Assembly (NCBI RefSeq): GCF_963576615.1
Contig: NC_088711.1
Location: forward strand, 36,568,121-36,632,120
DNA from: Watersipora subatra
Taxonomy: Eukaryota; Bryozoa; Gymnolaemata; Cheilostomatida; Watersiporidae
Length of the DNA stretch: 64,000 bases
Direction: 5' to 3'
Both the position numbers and the translations under genes were made by a program. Of the stretch, positions 53,709 to 63,560 are shown one piece after another. Within the stretch, counting starts at the first letter, position 1. Each line of letters opens with the position of its first letter. A model generated the notes under the pieces. It ran no database searches and was not told the DNA's origin. It saw only the letters and a program-made list of their open reading frames with translations.

Positions 53709-54039
53709 AAATTTGGCACATGGAATACATGCCAATCTTTTATGGCTTCATGTTAAACACTGCAGCTAGCGTTATGCGCAAAGCCATACCAGAAAAAATG
53801 CATGCTCATAAGTGAAGAAACATGCGTAAACTCGTATAGCCAACAAAACTATTGAAATCATTATAGATCTGTAGTAGGCAATGCAGCCGGTATGGTAGGA
53901 ATTACACAGAAATAAACACAGTAAGCATAAATAGCACAGTACACATAAATAAACAAACACCTTTATTTAAAAGTTAGAATGATAAATGTTGATGTTGTAT
54001 ATGTTGATCAAAAGTAAATTTTCTGTACAAAAACCTTTT
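53709..54039. other. No recognisable feature
   Basis: A 62-codon cysteine/leucine-rich minus-strand frame near 53,772-53,960 has no support. Nothing else is visible. Confidence 0.4.
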
Positions 54040-54750
54040 TATTACCCGTGCAACGCCGGGTAGCCTGTCTTGACAAACTGTTGCTTTTGCGGAATTGTCC
54101 ACCGTTGAGCGGAGCGAGCAAAACAACAGCTTGTCACAAGACGCACTGCATCTGTTGCATCAGCTGCACTGAAAGGGAGTTGTTCTCTTCCGTCTATGCG
54201 GTTTGGCTGCGATGTTATGTCATTTGCTCCATTGGTAATCATTACAGATTTCACGCAAAAATTTATGTAAAAAATTGAGATATAAACATTTAACCAGAGA
54301 CCAGTCCCTGCGGTAAACTTTAGTAGAACTTGAGGATAAAATAAGTTTACAATAAAATCAGTAAGAACAAATGAAACTGACTGATACAAAAATACAAACA
54401 CAACTGACTGAGCGCACAAATAACAACATGTTTAGTTGCTGTTGTTGCTTAAATTCTCAAGTTCTACTAGAGCTTACTGCAGAAACAGGTGTCTGGTTAA
54501 ACGTTGTGTTCTTATTTTTTTCTACATAACTTTTTGTGCGAAATCCGTTATGATTACCAACGGAGCGAATGACATAACATCGCAGCTAAACCGCATAGAC
54601 GGAAGAGAACAACTCTCTTTCAGTGCAGCTGATGCATCAGGTGCAGTGCGTCTTGTGACAAGCTGTTGTTTTGTTCGTCCCGCTCGCCGGGGGACAACTC
54701 CCCAAAACAACAGTTTGTCAAGACAGGCTAAACGCTGGGCACCCAGCTAG
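54040..54750. mobile_element. Inverted repeat with arms of about 280 bp and hairpin ends
   Basis: Bases of about 54,058-54,338 and 54,450-54,732 are inverted copies separated by about 110 bp. This accounts for mirrored frames sharing SVMITNGANDITSQ and NRIDGREQL on opposite strands. Each arm ends outward in a short GC-rich hairpin that differs between arms: ACCCG...CGGGT at 54,044-54,061 on the left, and GCTGGG-CA-CCCAGC at 54,734-54,747 on the right, the latter running into CTAG (54,747-54,750). A hairpin followed by CTAG resembles a Helitron 3' end, but the usual spacer is missing and the base after CTAG is not T. Two head-to-head copies of one short non-autonomous element is the simplest reading. 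Confidence 0.75.
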
Positions 54751-54815
54751 CATTTTATATAATTGCATGAAGAAATTGACATGCTCATATATACATGTGA
54801 TACTATGCATCAAAA

Positions 54816-54845
54816 CCTGTCTTGTTATGTTTTAGCTACAGAAAA
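54816..54845 (+). promoter_or_regulatory. Splice acceptor before the long exon
   Basis: A pyrimidine-rich run CCTGTCTTGTTATGTTTTAG ends in AG at 54,834-54,835; an alternative AG follows at 54,840-54,841. The start codon lies only 5-11 bases downstream, so the 5' untranslated sequence is probably supplied by an upstream exon or by a trans-spliced leader. Confidence 0.55.
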
Positions 54846-57800
54846 ATGGGTAACAGTCGAAGCTCTCACAATTTCTCTTCCTCTCGCAGTGCCTCTCTGA
54901 GTGATCTTCCTTACAAACTAGCTTCAACAAGCTATAATTCCAAAAAAAGCATGTTGCCCGGTTTGAACGCTTCTTCCCAGCCACGAGAAAATAAGCTATC
55001 AACTCGTTCATCAAGTGTAAGCTCCTTAAATGATAAAACTAAGCTAGACTCATCTAGCGTTACTGAAAAACCTGCGGCTGTAAAAAGAACATCAACCATT
55101 GCGGTGACAAGACAGCGACCACCATCTAGTCAACCCACGCCCCGACAATATCCTGACTCTAAACCTTTGGGGCCTCGGCAATTCAATAATGACTATTTGC
55201 AGTCGGACGTTAAGAAGCTTTTTAAATCTACTGACAAAAGATATTCTCAAGCACTGATACAGAATGCAGATGATGCAGATGACACGCTTGAAGGTTTAGA
55301 TGCAAAGTTGGCAATCCTTAAAAAGCAGCGGTCCCAAGAAGATGTTGTTGATGCTGTTCAAGTTAAGAAAAGCAGAAAATCTAAAAAAGCTCCATTACTA
55401 CCACTTCAAGTCACTAACCCAGATCCAAAGAATAAAATCTCTAGCAGCGAGAATGGAGCAGATGCTAATCATAATACAGGCAGCGAGAACTTCAACAACA
55501 ATAAAAACAGTAGTAGTCCAAAAAAGGGTTCGATGAATGAAATAAAAAAACCTGCGGGAATGGCAAGAAAAAGGTCAGCTGCTCCAGCTCCTCCAAAATC
55601 AACTTTGAAGTCAGCAGTATCTCCACCAACAAAATCACCAAGCAACGCAAATGGCAACTTTGAACATCCAAACGATTTCCCAAATGGGATACGAGCAAGC
55701 CAACCAGTTTCTATCACTGTGGAAGAAACTGTAGAAAAAAACGACAAAGAGAAAACGGTTAGAGAAACCCCTTTGAGCAGTGATCCTGGAAAACAGTCAG
55801 ACCCGCTCTCAGATGAGTTTACTGCGGTAGAGAATGCACTAACTCACAAACAAGAAGTATCACCCAGTCTTTTGATAGTAACCATAAAAGATGAAACTAC
55901 TACCCAAAGTTTTCCTAATAATACAGAAAGTATAGAACCAAGTGTACAAAAGACGATAATAGAGCGTGAAATGTTCAGCTCAACAAAGGTCAGCAGCAAC
56001 AGAAAGCAGAGCCGAGCTCCTCCAGCTCCAACTACAACTTTGTCAGAATTGGGCAGCCATAAAGCAACCAAAAACTCGGACCAAGTTCTAGGAATCCGTC
56101 TGGCAGATGAGGATACGTTCACAAAAGCTCTGATAGCAGAAAGTACTACAGCAGTAGAAATAAAAACAGAAGATGGTGGCATCTCACCTGTTGACATTGC
56201 AGTCCAGTGTGACCAATCATTGTTAGCTGAAGAACAACAGAACGGCGATCAAACAGGAAACATTCAAAAGCCTTCAATTAAGGAGAATGCTAAGAAAGAT
56301 TGTGCAGCAAAATCAGATGAATCTTTGCCAGATAACAGTACAACTAGCGATGAAATTAAGACGATTTGCATAACAAAACCCATAGAAATTGCTAAAGGCA
56401 AAACTGATGATGCTTTACCACCACTTACAGACAAGGAACAGGAAACTACGGACCTGTTGGAAGCAGAACGTGTTTACTCACATTCCACTGTTGATGATAA
56501 ATGGGGTGATAAGGAAAAACTAGTGGATGAAACTGCACCACTTCCAGAAGTTGTACAGCCAAAAGTTGAAAATAATACACAAAATGGTGCTGATATAACT
56601 CAACAAAGTGTTGACAGTGCAGAAACTGAACAGGATACCATCATTAATGTTAAAACCGATGCTGAAGAGATGCTGGTAGATACCGTTCACCACAGCACAA
56701 CTGATGTTGAAATAACTGACCAACCCAACTGCCCAACACCTCAGTCCTACCTAAATGAGCAAAAGAGAACGACTGAAGCAGACGTCTCTAATGAAATACT
56801 AAAAACTGACCGTTCACTTCTCACAAAGCAGCCAACAGAAGCTTCTGATGGTGTAAACATTCCTAAATTACAAAGCAAAGTTGAGGCAACGACAGTTGAG
56901 GTCTCAAAGCATCTGCCAAGTCCTACTAGCATAGATTGCCATGAGTTCAACCTAATACCAGCTGTACCATCTCAAGACCCTGTACCAGATACCCATGAGA
57001 GCAGTCCGAAACATGTAGAAAACTCTCCACACCTTAAAACAGAAAATTTTCACCTAAACTCATCTGCGCAATTGCAACATCTTGCACCAGACTCCCATGA
57101 TCTCAGCCTCAAATCTTTTGAACAATCTCAAGATCTTGTAGGAGACCCTACTAAGAGTGCCTCACCGTCTGTGACTCTACACTCAAGTTCAAACATATTT
57201 GTTCCAGATGTAACAGATCACAGTAAAGAAACCAAGAAACATAAAAGCAAATACACTGGCATATTTCGTATTACTAAAACCATGAGAAGGTTTATGTCAT
57301 CAGTTGGTAAGCCATCTAAGACCCACAATGAACCAGAAGATGTGCCTGTAGATGAAGAAGTGAAATTTTCGACTGATAATTGGGTGCTCGCAGATGGGAA
57401 CAGGAAACCAACGCCGCGAAAAGAATACAAGCCAACATGGTGTGATGAAGATGCACAAAATAAAATTGATCTTCAAGAACAGCCCACCACAGAAGCCGAT
57501 CAAAAAACAACTGAAAAAGCTGAATTGACTGTACAACCAATAGATACTGAGTTGCCTAAAAATAATGATCAGCCATACCCAAATGAAAACTGGACACTTG
57601 GCAACAAGGAGGCAGTTCATACTTCACCAGACGATCGGAAACCTGAACCAAATCAGCAACAAGAATTCTTACAAGTAATAAGCTCAGCACCAGTAGTGCA
57701 ACAAATGAATGAGTTCGGGAATTTACAAGAATGTGCTAAGGATACTAGAGTGGAGTTGAGCCACGCAGAACCAGATGTAAGGGTCAAGCAAATAGAATTT

Positions 57801-58400
57801 ACCGAGACCAAATTGAGTCTTCTCGATGTGCCGAGTAGCATCAACAAGGATCAGTTAGTAAGTGACGAAGATGATCAACCCGAGGTTGTTAGAGATGACA
57901 TAAAACCTGATTCAAATATTGATGGTGCTAACATGGAAACTCCTGGCAAAACAAAACTTGAGCCAAAATCTGACAATAATTCAGTGCTAAACCCAGATGA
58001 AACGGCGAAAGCTATTACAGAACAATTGCAACCTGGTGCACTCTCGCCAAGGAAAGAGGTAATAACTCTTTCGAAGGCTGAAGTCGGTATATATGCACAA
58101 CCACGAAACATTGCTGATAAGTCCTCTATGGTAATAGAAAAGGCAGAAATGTACACATTTGAAGGAAATAAACCTGTACGGGTGGATGAACTTGCTACAA
58201 CTGCTGAAACAGTGACATTACGCAGCAAGCATAAATCTTCCATCACAGACAGACAAGAAGCTGAGGATGCTAAACACAAAAATGCGGAAAGTACCCCACA
58301 GAGGTTAGTAGAGACTATGGGTCTTAACCTTTTTTCAGTTGACAATTTTCCCATTGATCGTGTATTACAGGCCACAGTATGTTACCGCATAAGCACATAG
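54846..58400 (+). CDS. Long exon of a disordered, probably myristoylated protein
   Basis: An uninterrupted frame of 1,184 codons starts at ATG 54,846 (AAAAATGG, good context). An upstream in-frame TTG at 54,822 lies in the intron-like acceptor and is not used. The protein starts MGNSRSS, fitting the N-myristoylation pattern G2-x-x-x-S6, which suggests membrane anchoring. Most of it is hydrophilic and rich in E, K, S, T, P and D, with no membrane span or recognisable enzyme fold. Visible patches: a basic KKSRKSKK run near residue 173, proline-rich APAPPKS near 244 and APPAPTT near 390, a basic FRITKTMRRF segment near 806, and two related motifs, DNWVLADGN near 843 and ENWTLGN near 914. The frame stops at 58,400, but a donor-like CAGAG|GTTAGT at 58,303/58,304 would end the exon after 1,152 codons plus two bases. 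I do not recognise the family; a scaffold or cytoskeleton-linked role would be a guess. Confidence 0.85.
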   Translation: MGNSRSSHNFSSSRSASLSDLPYKLASTSYNSKKSMLPGLNASSQPRENKLSTRSSSVSSLNDKTKLDSSSVTEKPAAVKRTSTIAVTRQRPPSSQPTPRQYPDSKPLGPRQFNNDYLQSDVKKLFKSTDKRYSQALIQNADDADDTLEGLDAKLAILKKQRSQEDVVDAVQVKKSRKSKKAPLLPLQVTNPDPKNKISSSENGADANHNTGSENFNNNKNSSSPKKGSMNEIKKPAGMARKRSAAPAPPKSTLKSAVSPPTKSPSNANGNFEHPNDFPNGIRASQPVSITVEETVEKNDKEKTVRETPLSSDPGKQSDPLSDEFTAVENALTHKQEVSPSLLIVTIKDETTTQSFPNNTESIEPSVQKTIIEREMFSSTKVSSNRKQSRAPPAPTTTLSELGSHKATKNSDQVLGIRLADEDTFTKALIAESTTAVEIKTEDGGISPVDIAVQCDQSLLAEEQQNGDQTGNIQKPSIKENAKKDCAAKSDESLPDNSTTSDEIKTICITKPIEIAKGKTDDALPPLTDKEQETTDLLEAERVYSHSTVDDKWGDKEKLVDETAPLPEVVQPKVENNTQNGADITQQSVDSAETEQDTIINVKTDAEEMLVDTVHHSTTDVEITDQPNCPTPQSYLNEQKRTTEADVSNEILKTDRSLLTKQPTEASDGVNIPKLQSKVEATTVEVSKHLPSPTSIDCHEFNLIPAVPSQDPVPDTHESSPKHVENSPHLKTENFHLNSSAQLQHLAPDSHDLSLKSFEQSQDLVGDPTKSASPSVTLHSSSNIFVPDVTDHSKETKKHKSKYTGIFRITKTMRRFMSSVGKPSKTHNEPEDVPVDEEVKFSTDNWVLADGNRKPTPRKEYKPTWCDEDAQNKIDLQEQPTTEADQKTTEKAELTVQPIDTELPKNNDQPYPNENWTLGNKEAVHTSPDDRKPEPNQQQEFLQVISSAPVVQQMNEFGNLQECAKDTRVELSHAEPDVRVKQIEFTETKLSLLDVPSSINKDQLVSDEDDQPEVVRDDIKPDSNIDGANMETPGKTKLEPKSDNNSVLNPDETAKAITEQLQPGALSPRKEVITLSKAEVGIYAQPRNIADKSSMVIEKAEMYTFEGNKPVRVDELATTAETVTLRSKHKSSITDRQEAEDAKHKNAESTPQRLVETMGLNLFSVDNFPIDRVLQATVCYRIST

Positions 58401-61400
58401 ATGCTATGAAAAGTAAACAGTGTTTAGAAGCTAAATTTTGTGTGATAATAAGAAGTAAAATGACATCACTAATCGTATTCCGTTGCATGGGTTCATCTAA
58501 AGAGTAGTAGCATATGTGCACAACCAGTTCTATCCACAAAATGCTTACCTTCTCCAATGCCATTGCTTGCAGGTTGTCATTGCTTTACAGTCGCACATAT
58601 ATGTAAATACATTTACTGGCCGCTTACCAAAACTGATGACTGTAGATTCGGGTGCCTACCCAAAAAGTCGAGAACAATTATGCTACATAACCAATGCTTC
58701 CTAGAAAACACCTTGATAATATTGTTTTCTTACTGGAACTGCGCATTTGTGGGACTGTTAGTATTTTATGTTCATAATGTGTCATTAGACCCATTCACGA
58801 GGATTTACATTACTTGTGGCATTCGGTCATTGCAAGTATTCACTCATCGGTGTATCTTTTGAGAAACTTGAATAAGTCATGACAGATTGGTTAGAGTTAG
58901 TATTTGGAAAGTTAGTTAGTAAAGGTGCCACTAACTAGATGCAAACGAACAAATAAATTCAAAGGTGTTTCCATACAAGGCTGGATTGGTAATCATTCTG
59001 TCAGTTGCGAGCTGGTGATAACATGAAATGACGAAAGAGAGCCAGTCTAAGATTTAAGGTTAATACGCTAAATCTACCTCTGCATAACTGGTATTGCTTT
59101 TGTTACTAGCGATGTACAACAGATCAAAAGAAGCTCTTCATCTTTAGCATTTATGACACCCAAAGCCTATGGTTCCTCATCGTCGGTCTACCGGCCCGTG
59201 TCACAGATTATGTCTGCCGTCGCTCCAACATAGCGATACAAGGAAGCTTGCTATGCAACATGTTTGAATTGTAAGTCGAGTCAGGTAGGCAATTATTCTA
59301 CCTTGTGTTGATCTTATCAGGTTTCATTTAAAGACATTGAATACGTCTGCACTCATTGAATTTCAGATCACAAGTCATTCTGCTAACCTAATAGAAAGTC
59401 ATGCAACAATTCCTTCCTAACAGCCCTTTTAACAACAACATCTCTTTGAATGAAGTCACATCTGAAAAATGGCAACTAATCACAGACTATGACTAGCTTG
59501 GAAAACATTTAACAGGATTTTATAAATACTTTTATTTTATAATATTTTGAATTGTGTAGTTGTGCTCAAAACTGAGTACTTGAAACGATTTTGATATAAT
59601 TCAAACATTAGCACTCTATGAAAGATTGCCGTCGTATGTCCTATACTAGAGCTTGCGTTATTTTCGCTGGTTGCGTATAGACTATTCAACTGCTAACAAA
59701 GTAAATTACTAGATGTAATCTGTATTTTAATATCTAAATGATTGGGTTAGCTTCACACTGCTTTGAGATTGTCCCTGGATTAAAGTTTTCATAGCAGTCC
59801 AAATACTTTATAAGATTGAAAGTGTGAATAACTCTATGTATATAGTTGAAACATTATTTTTTAATTCTCTCAATAGTGTCACCATTGTAGTTGTCTGCTC
59901 AGATCATTTTTCTTATCAAGGACAGATAACACCAAATCACTTATTGATATTCAATTTCATATAAACTGGATTGTATCAAAATGCACTAGTCTTTAGACAA
60001 GTGCATGTTGCTGTTTCTAAATTTACACCTGAGTCGGTAAAATGCAACTATTCTACCTTTGAAATAGAACAATCAGTAATGAAACAATTAAAATGGCCTC
60101 ATCAGAATGAAGCTGCCACATGACATCATTTGCTAGCAAGTTAACCGCTTCAGACTACCTTAGGCCCCACACTTGTGGTGACTCACCAAACCAAACAGCT
60201 CTGCCAGGACATCATACAAATTGACTACCCATTTAAATGAATTTATTAAAGGTTCAAAGTGGAAGCGTATCATGTAGCAGCGTTAAAAATAATAAATTTG
60301 GACCTGCTGATTCACTCCACACTTTAGATGGGGAGGCTATGGCAAAGCAGGTGCTATGTACCATTTACGCTCGTAGTTTCCTCAAGAGAAAATTTAGAGT
60401 GTAACGAATGTGCTAACAGTATTGAAAATGTTTTGCTATCTATTGTGACGTAGACTCGTGTTTTGTAGACACGAACAAGCACATGCCTCCAGTTCCGACA
60501 GATACCAGTCTAGACATTACCTAACACAAAGACTAACCAGAAACCATCAACGAGAATGAAGTTTATTTTTTACTTGCTGTTCCCCCGGCTCTATTATTGT
60601 TATTCGTACTTTTTTATCGCAAACATTATTTTCATACAAATTGAATTTCAAATAAATATATTACATGAAATGTCAGCACACATGAACAACCTGTCCAACA
60701 ATGGAGCACTATATGATAGATTGAAGATTGAGCAGCACAAGTTTCTCTAAATGAACATCTCCAAACCTTTTTAGATATCTCTAGATACTGAACAAGTCAA
60801 GTTAAGGTGTCAAAAAGGATGTTGGAATGCATCTGGTTGTGAGTCTCTATATAAAAATAGAAAGATTTAGGAAAGATTTATAAAAAGGCAGTAAGATGGA
60901 GTATGCGCAGTGTAATAGCAGTGAGGGCAGGCTTTTCGTTGAGTTGTCATGACTCGCATTTCGTCATGACTCGCATTTCTAATTATCAGCTTGCCTCCAA
61001 CTTGACCTCCTTTTTCATGTGATTTCGCCGCAGCATCTCTAACAGAAAAGGACAGTATTAGTCAAATTTACAACAAAACAATGCATGCAAGATGTTGGAT
61101 CTGTAGATTTATCTCCTTGTTATTCTTGATTATTAATAGTAATTATTTTGCCTTTATGATTGCTCTTGTAGCATAACATACCCCAACTACTGACCAGGTA
61201 GGTGTGGCCTAAGCATGAGGGTACTAACTGTGCTTTGGCTGCATATAATTTTATACATAACCAAGAGGCTTTAACTAAACATGCAAACAGAAGTAAAATT
61301 GAGACACCTCACATCTTCAACTACTTGCAAGTAGTTGCACACATACAACGGACTAGCGAATACGGGGTCTGCTATTATACTGGATAGCCATTCTAGAAAG

Positions 61401-61429
61401 AAAGCATATGTAACTTCTATTGTGACCAA
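58304..61429. other. Probable intron or 3' flank; no clear gene
   Basis: AT-rich sequence after the long exon. Open frames of 60-100 codons at 58,516-58,862 and 60,556-60,750 lack splice or family support. A two-copy 18-bp repeat (TCATGACTCGCATTTCG) is at about 60,946-60,982. A minus-strand acceptor with a long pyrimidine tract (GTCCTTTTCTGTTAG) at about 61,055-61,039 precedes an open stretch and is discussed as a finding. Confidence 0.4.
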
Positions 61430-62228
61430 CATTAAACTATAACTGTCACGAACAACTTTTATCGTATTTATTAGGTAAATCAGACACGCTGATTCCGATT
61501 TTGTACTCAAAATAAAGATTAGTCCACTAACCTTCAGTCATTTAGGCTTTTTTAAAGCGTTTCAATGTCCGTTTCGAAAACAACACAATCGGCATTACAA
61601 GCTCCGCCCATAAATATGTGACGAAACCTAGCTTTTTCAGGAACGGAAGTTAGCAATGTTTAGTCGATTTAGAATAATAGAGATGGGTGTCTTAAAACCC
61701 ATTGTTATCTAAATCCAGCCTGAAAAATAATTTCAGTTTTTTATGAATGGTATATAAACTATTTAAAATTGCTCGTAGCTTGTTACATGACATTTAAATG
61801 GGCTGAACGCCGAGAAAAATGAGCTCAAAAAGCGCTGTTTTATCACAAGCTAGCGTTGTTATCACGCTTTTTTCAATATGCAATGCTAAATAGCTTATCT
61901 ACCTTTCAGAAAAGACTGATATTATTTTCAAGGCTGAATTTAGATATTAATGGATTTTAAAACACCCATCTCTATTATTCTAAACCGGTCTAAACATTCC
62001 TACGTAACTTCATTTCCTAAAAAGCTAGTTTACGTCACGTATTTATGGGCGAAGCTTGTTATGCCGATCGTGTTGTTTTCGAGACCAATATTAAAACGCT
62101 GTAAAAAAGCCTTCATTACTCTGAAAGTTAGTGGACTAATCTTTATTTTGAGTACAAAATTGGAATCAGCGTGTCTGATTTACCTAGTAAATATGATAAA
62201 AGTTGTTCGTGACAGTTATGGTTTAATG
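61430..62228. mobile_element. 0.8-kb fold-back element with arms of about 335 bp
   Basis: Bases 61,430-61,760 and 61,892-62,228 are inverted copies separated by about 131 bp. The outer ends read CATTAAACTATAACTGTCAC on the left and its near-perfect complement on the right, where similarity stops abruptly. The arms share ACAACTTTTATC, TCAGACACGCTGATTCC and AATAATAGAGATGGGTGT. No transposase frame lies inside, and I could not identify a convincing target-site duplication. It resembles a long-TIR MITE. Confidence 0.85.
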
Positions 62229-62673
62229 CGAGCAGCCTCGACTATGGGTATCTTAAGCTCTACCCATGTTATAACAGGGAAGGTACTGAAAGTGCTTAGC
62301 AGCAAACCAGTACTGAATGGTTTTAGCAGTTGACAATGTTGCTCAAATTGACGCAGCAAAAAGAAGTAATCAATTAAACTGGCCTACCTGCGGTGGCTAT
62401 TCTCCCTTCAGCTACAAGTACGTCGCACAACACACCATGTCGTGCTCTATATGTATTTTCAAGCCTCCAATAGAAAAGCATCTCATATATCTGAGCTCGG
62501 ATATCGCGAGGTGACCTGTACTCTATTTCATTCAGCTTGTCTATCAACAAAACATGCTAAAAGGTTAGTTGGAAGATAGGATAACTTAAACTTATGCTGG
62601 TCACTTCCGGTAACTTGGAGATTCTTATCACCATTGTTAAGTTTTTATAAACAACAGAAAGTATTATTTTCAG
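62229..62673. other. No gene; ends in an acceptor-like tract
   Basis: No recognisable feature apart from the pyrimidine-rich GTATTATTTTCAG at 62,661-62,673, which would be a good splice acceptor for the candidate exon that follows. Confidence 0.4.
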
Positions 62674-62943
62674 ACCAAAGCTGATAAGGTATTCAGGCCG
62701 CGATCTCGGAAAGTGGAGTCGAGTCACATTTATGAAAATAGCGATAGCAAGTTAGTAAAGCTAGAAAATTTACTCTTATCTAGGCCAATCAAATATGCTC
62801 TTTCAAAATCTGAATTGGCTTTAGCCAATATAAGCTTGAAACATTACAAAGTTGCCCCACAAAGCCATTGCTATGAAAACAGGAGAGAATTAAAATGGTG
62901 TCACACGAGTCAAACAATAGTTTTTTCTCACTGGTTCAATTGA
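62674..62943 (+). CDS. Candidate exon, partial, unknown product
   Basis: Directly after the acceptor TATTATTTTCAG the phase-0 frame reads TKADKVFRPRSRKVESSHIY and remains open and hydrophilic (ENSDSKLVKLENLLLSRPIK) to a stop at 62,943. An internal donor-like AGCAA|GTTAGT at about 62,750 could shorten it to about 77 bp. The hydrophilic composition resembles the long exon upstream. However, that exon's donor at 58,303 leaves two bases of a codon, which would require a different frame here (RPKLIRYSGRDLGKW...), also open up to the internal donor. It may therefore be the next exon of that gene, an exon of another gene, or a relic. Confidence 0.3.
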   Translation, partial: TKADKVFRPRSRKVESSHIYENSDSKLVKLENLLLSRPIKYALSKSELALANISLKHYKVAPQSHCYENRRELKWCHTSQTIVFSHWFN

Positions 62944-63031
62944 TAATAAAGACAAACAATACTTTTAAAGAATACTTTGGGACTGTAACAGATACAGAAA
63001 GTTGAATAAGAAAGTTTAGATGCCGGTAATT

Positions 63032-63560
63032 TACCGCGTTCAATTGGATAATTGATGCTGAAGTTGACTATGACAAAATAATTACAAGGCTAGACGAGCA
63101 GGAAGCCATTAGAGTTGAGACTGCAACAGTTAACTTTATTCATGAAAGTGAGCTTCAACTTTATAACCAAGAAGTCGACCTTCCAAGTTACACTCTTCAT
63201 TGTAAATGTTCTTGCAAATTGGGCCCAGAAAAGTCTAAGTGTATCACTTAATTTGAAAATGATGAAATAAGTCTCTCGAGATGTGCTTGCTCTGAACTAT
63301 CCAGCAGTGAGTTGGATATAAGTACCTCAGCTAAGACCAAGTGTAGGTTTCCTGCTAGTAAAAACACTGTTTCTACTAAAGGGGCTAGTAATACACTTAG
63401 GCAGAAAGCTAGAACTGTGTATAAACATCGTAGTAAGCCCGTACACAGACTTATGTTTGCATATACGTACCGTAAATTCCGGCGCATAAATCGAAAATTC
63501 GACACAAATTTCAAGCTTAAAAATTCCTCCTTGACTTATATGGCGGGCACGATTTTATGA
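63032..63560 (+). pseudogene. Coding-like relic with one internal stop
   Basis: One frame runs about 176 codons from just after a TAA at about 63,029 to 63,560, interrupted only by TAA at 63,249-63,251. Before the stop it reads IDAEVDYDKIITRLDEQEAI and later a cysteine cluster (LHCKCSCKLGPEKSKC). After it, a second cluster follows (SLSRCACSELSSSELDI), then a basic stretch. Composition on both sides of the stop is alike and protein-like, so this looks like a once-coding segment broken by a single nonsense change, or a recoded stop. The family is not recognised. From about 63,465 the sequence changes to a repeat-like motif. Confidence 0.4.
63470..63560. mobile_element. Possible end of a dispersed DNA-element repeat
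   Basis: TACCGTAAATTCCGGCGCAT at about 63,468-63,487 and, about 50 bp later, TTATATGGCGGGCACGATTT resemble the paired motifs of short dispersed repeats that I associate with many aquatic-animal genomes. The match is from memory of the pattern only. It would explain where the coding-like relic to its left ends. Confidence 0.22.

Noticed and set aside
54042-54750. Mirrored 125- and 104-codon frames as a small gene pair
   Set aside because: They are the two arms of one inverted repeat; shared sequence explains shared peptides, and no start context or splice sites support translation.
54040-54750. Bona fide Helitron end
   Set aside because: The hairpin directly overlaps CTAG with no spacer, the base after it is C rather than T, and no TC 5' end or replication-helicase gene is visible.
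54822-54845. TTG at 54,822 as the translation start of the long protein
   Set aside because: Animal genes start at ATG, and this stretch is the pyrimidine tract of a splice acceptor; ATG at 54,846 has good context.
57875-58375. 166-codon minus-strand frame inside the long exon
   Set aside because: It is antisense to a 1,184-codon frame and has serine/leucine/valine-rich composition typical of a shadow.
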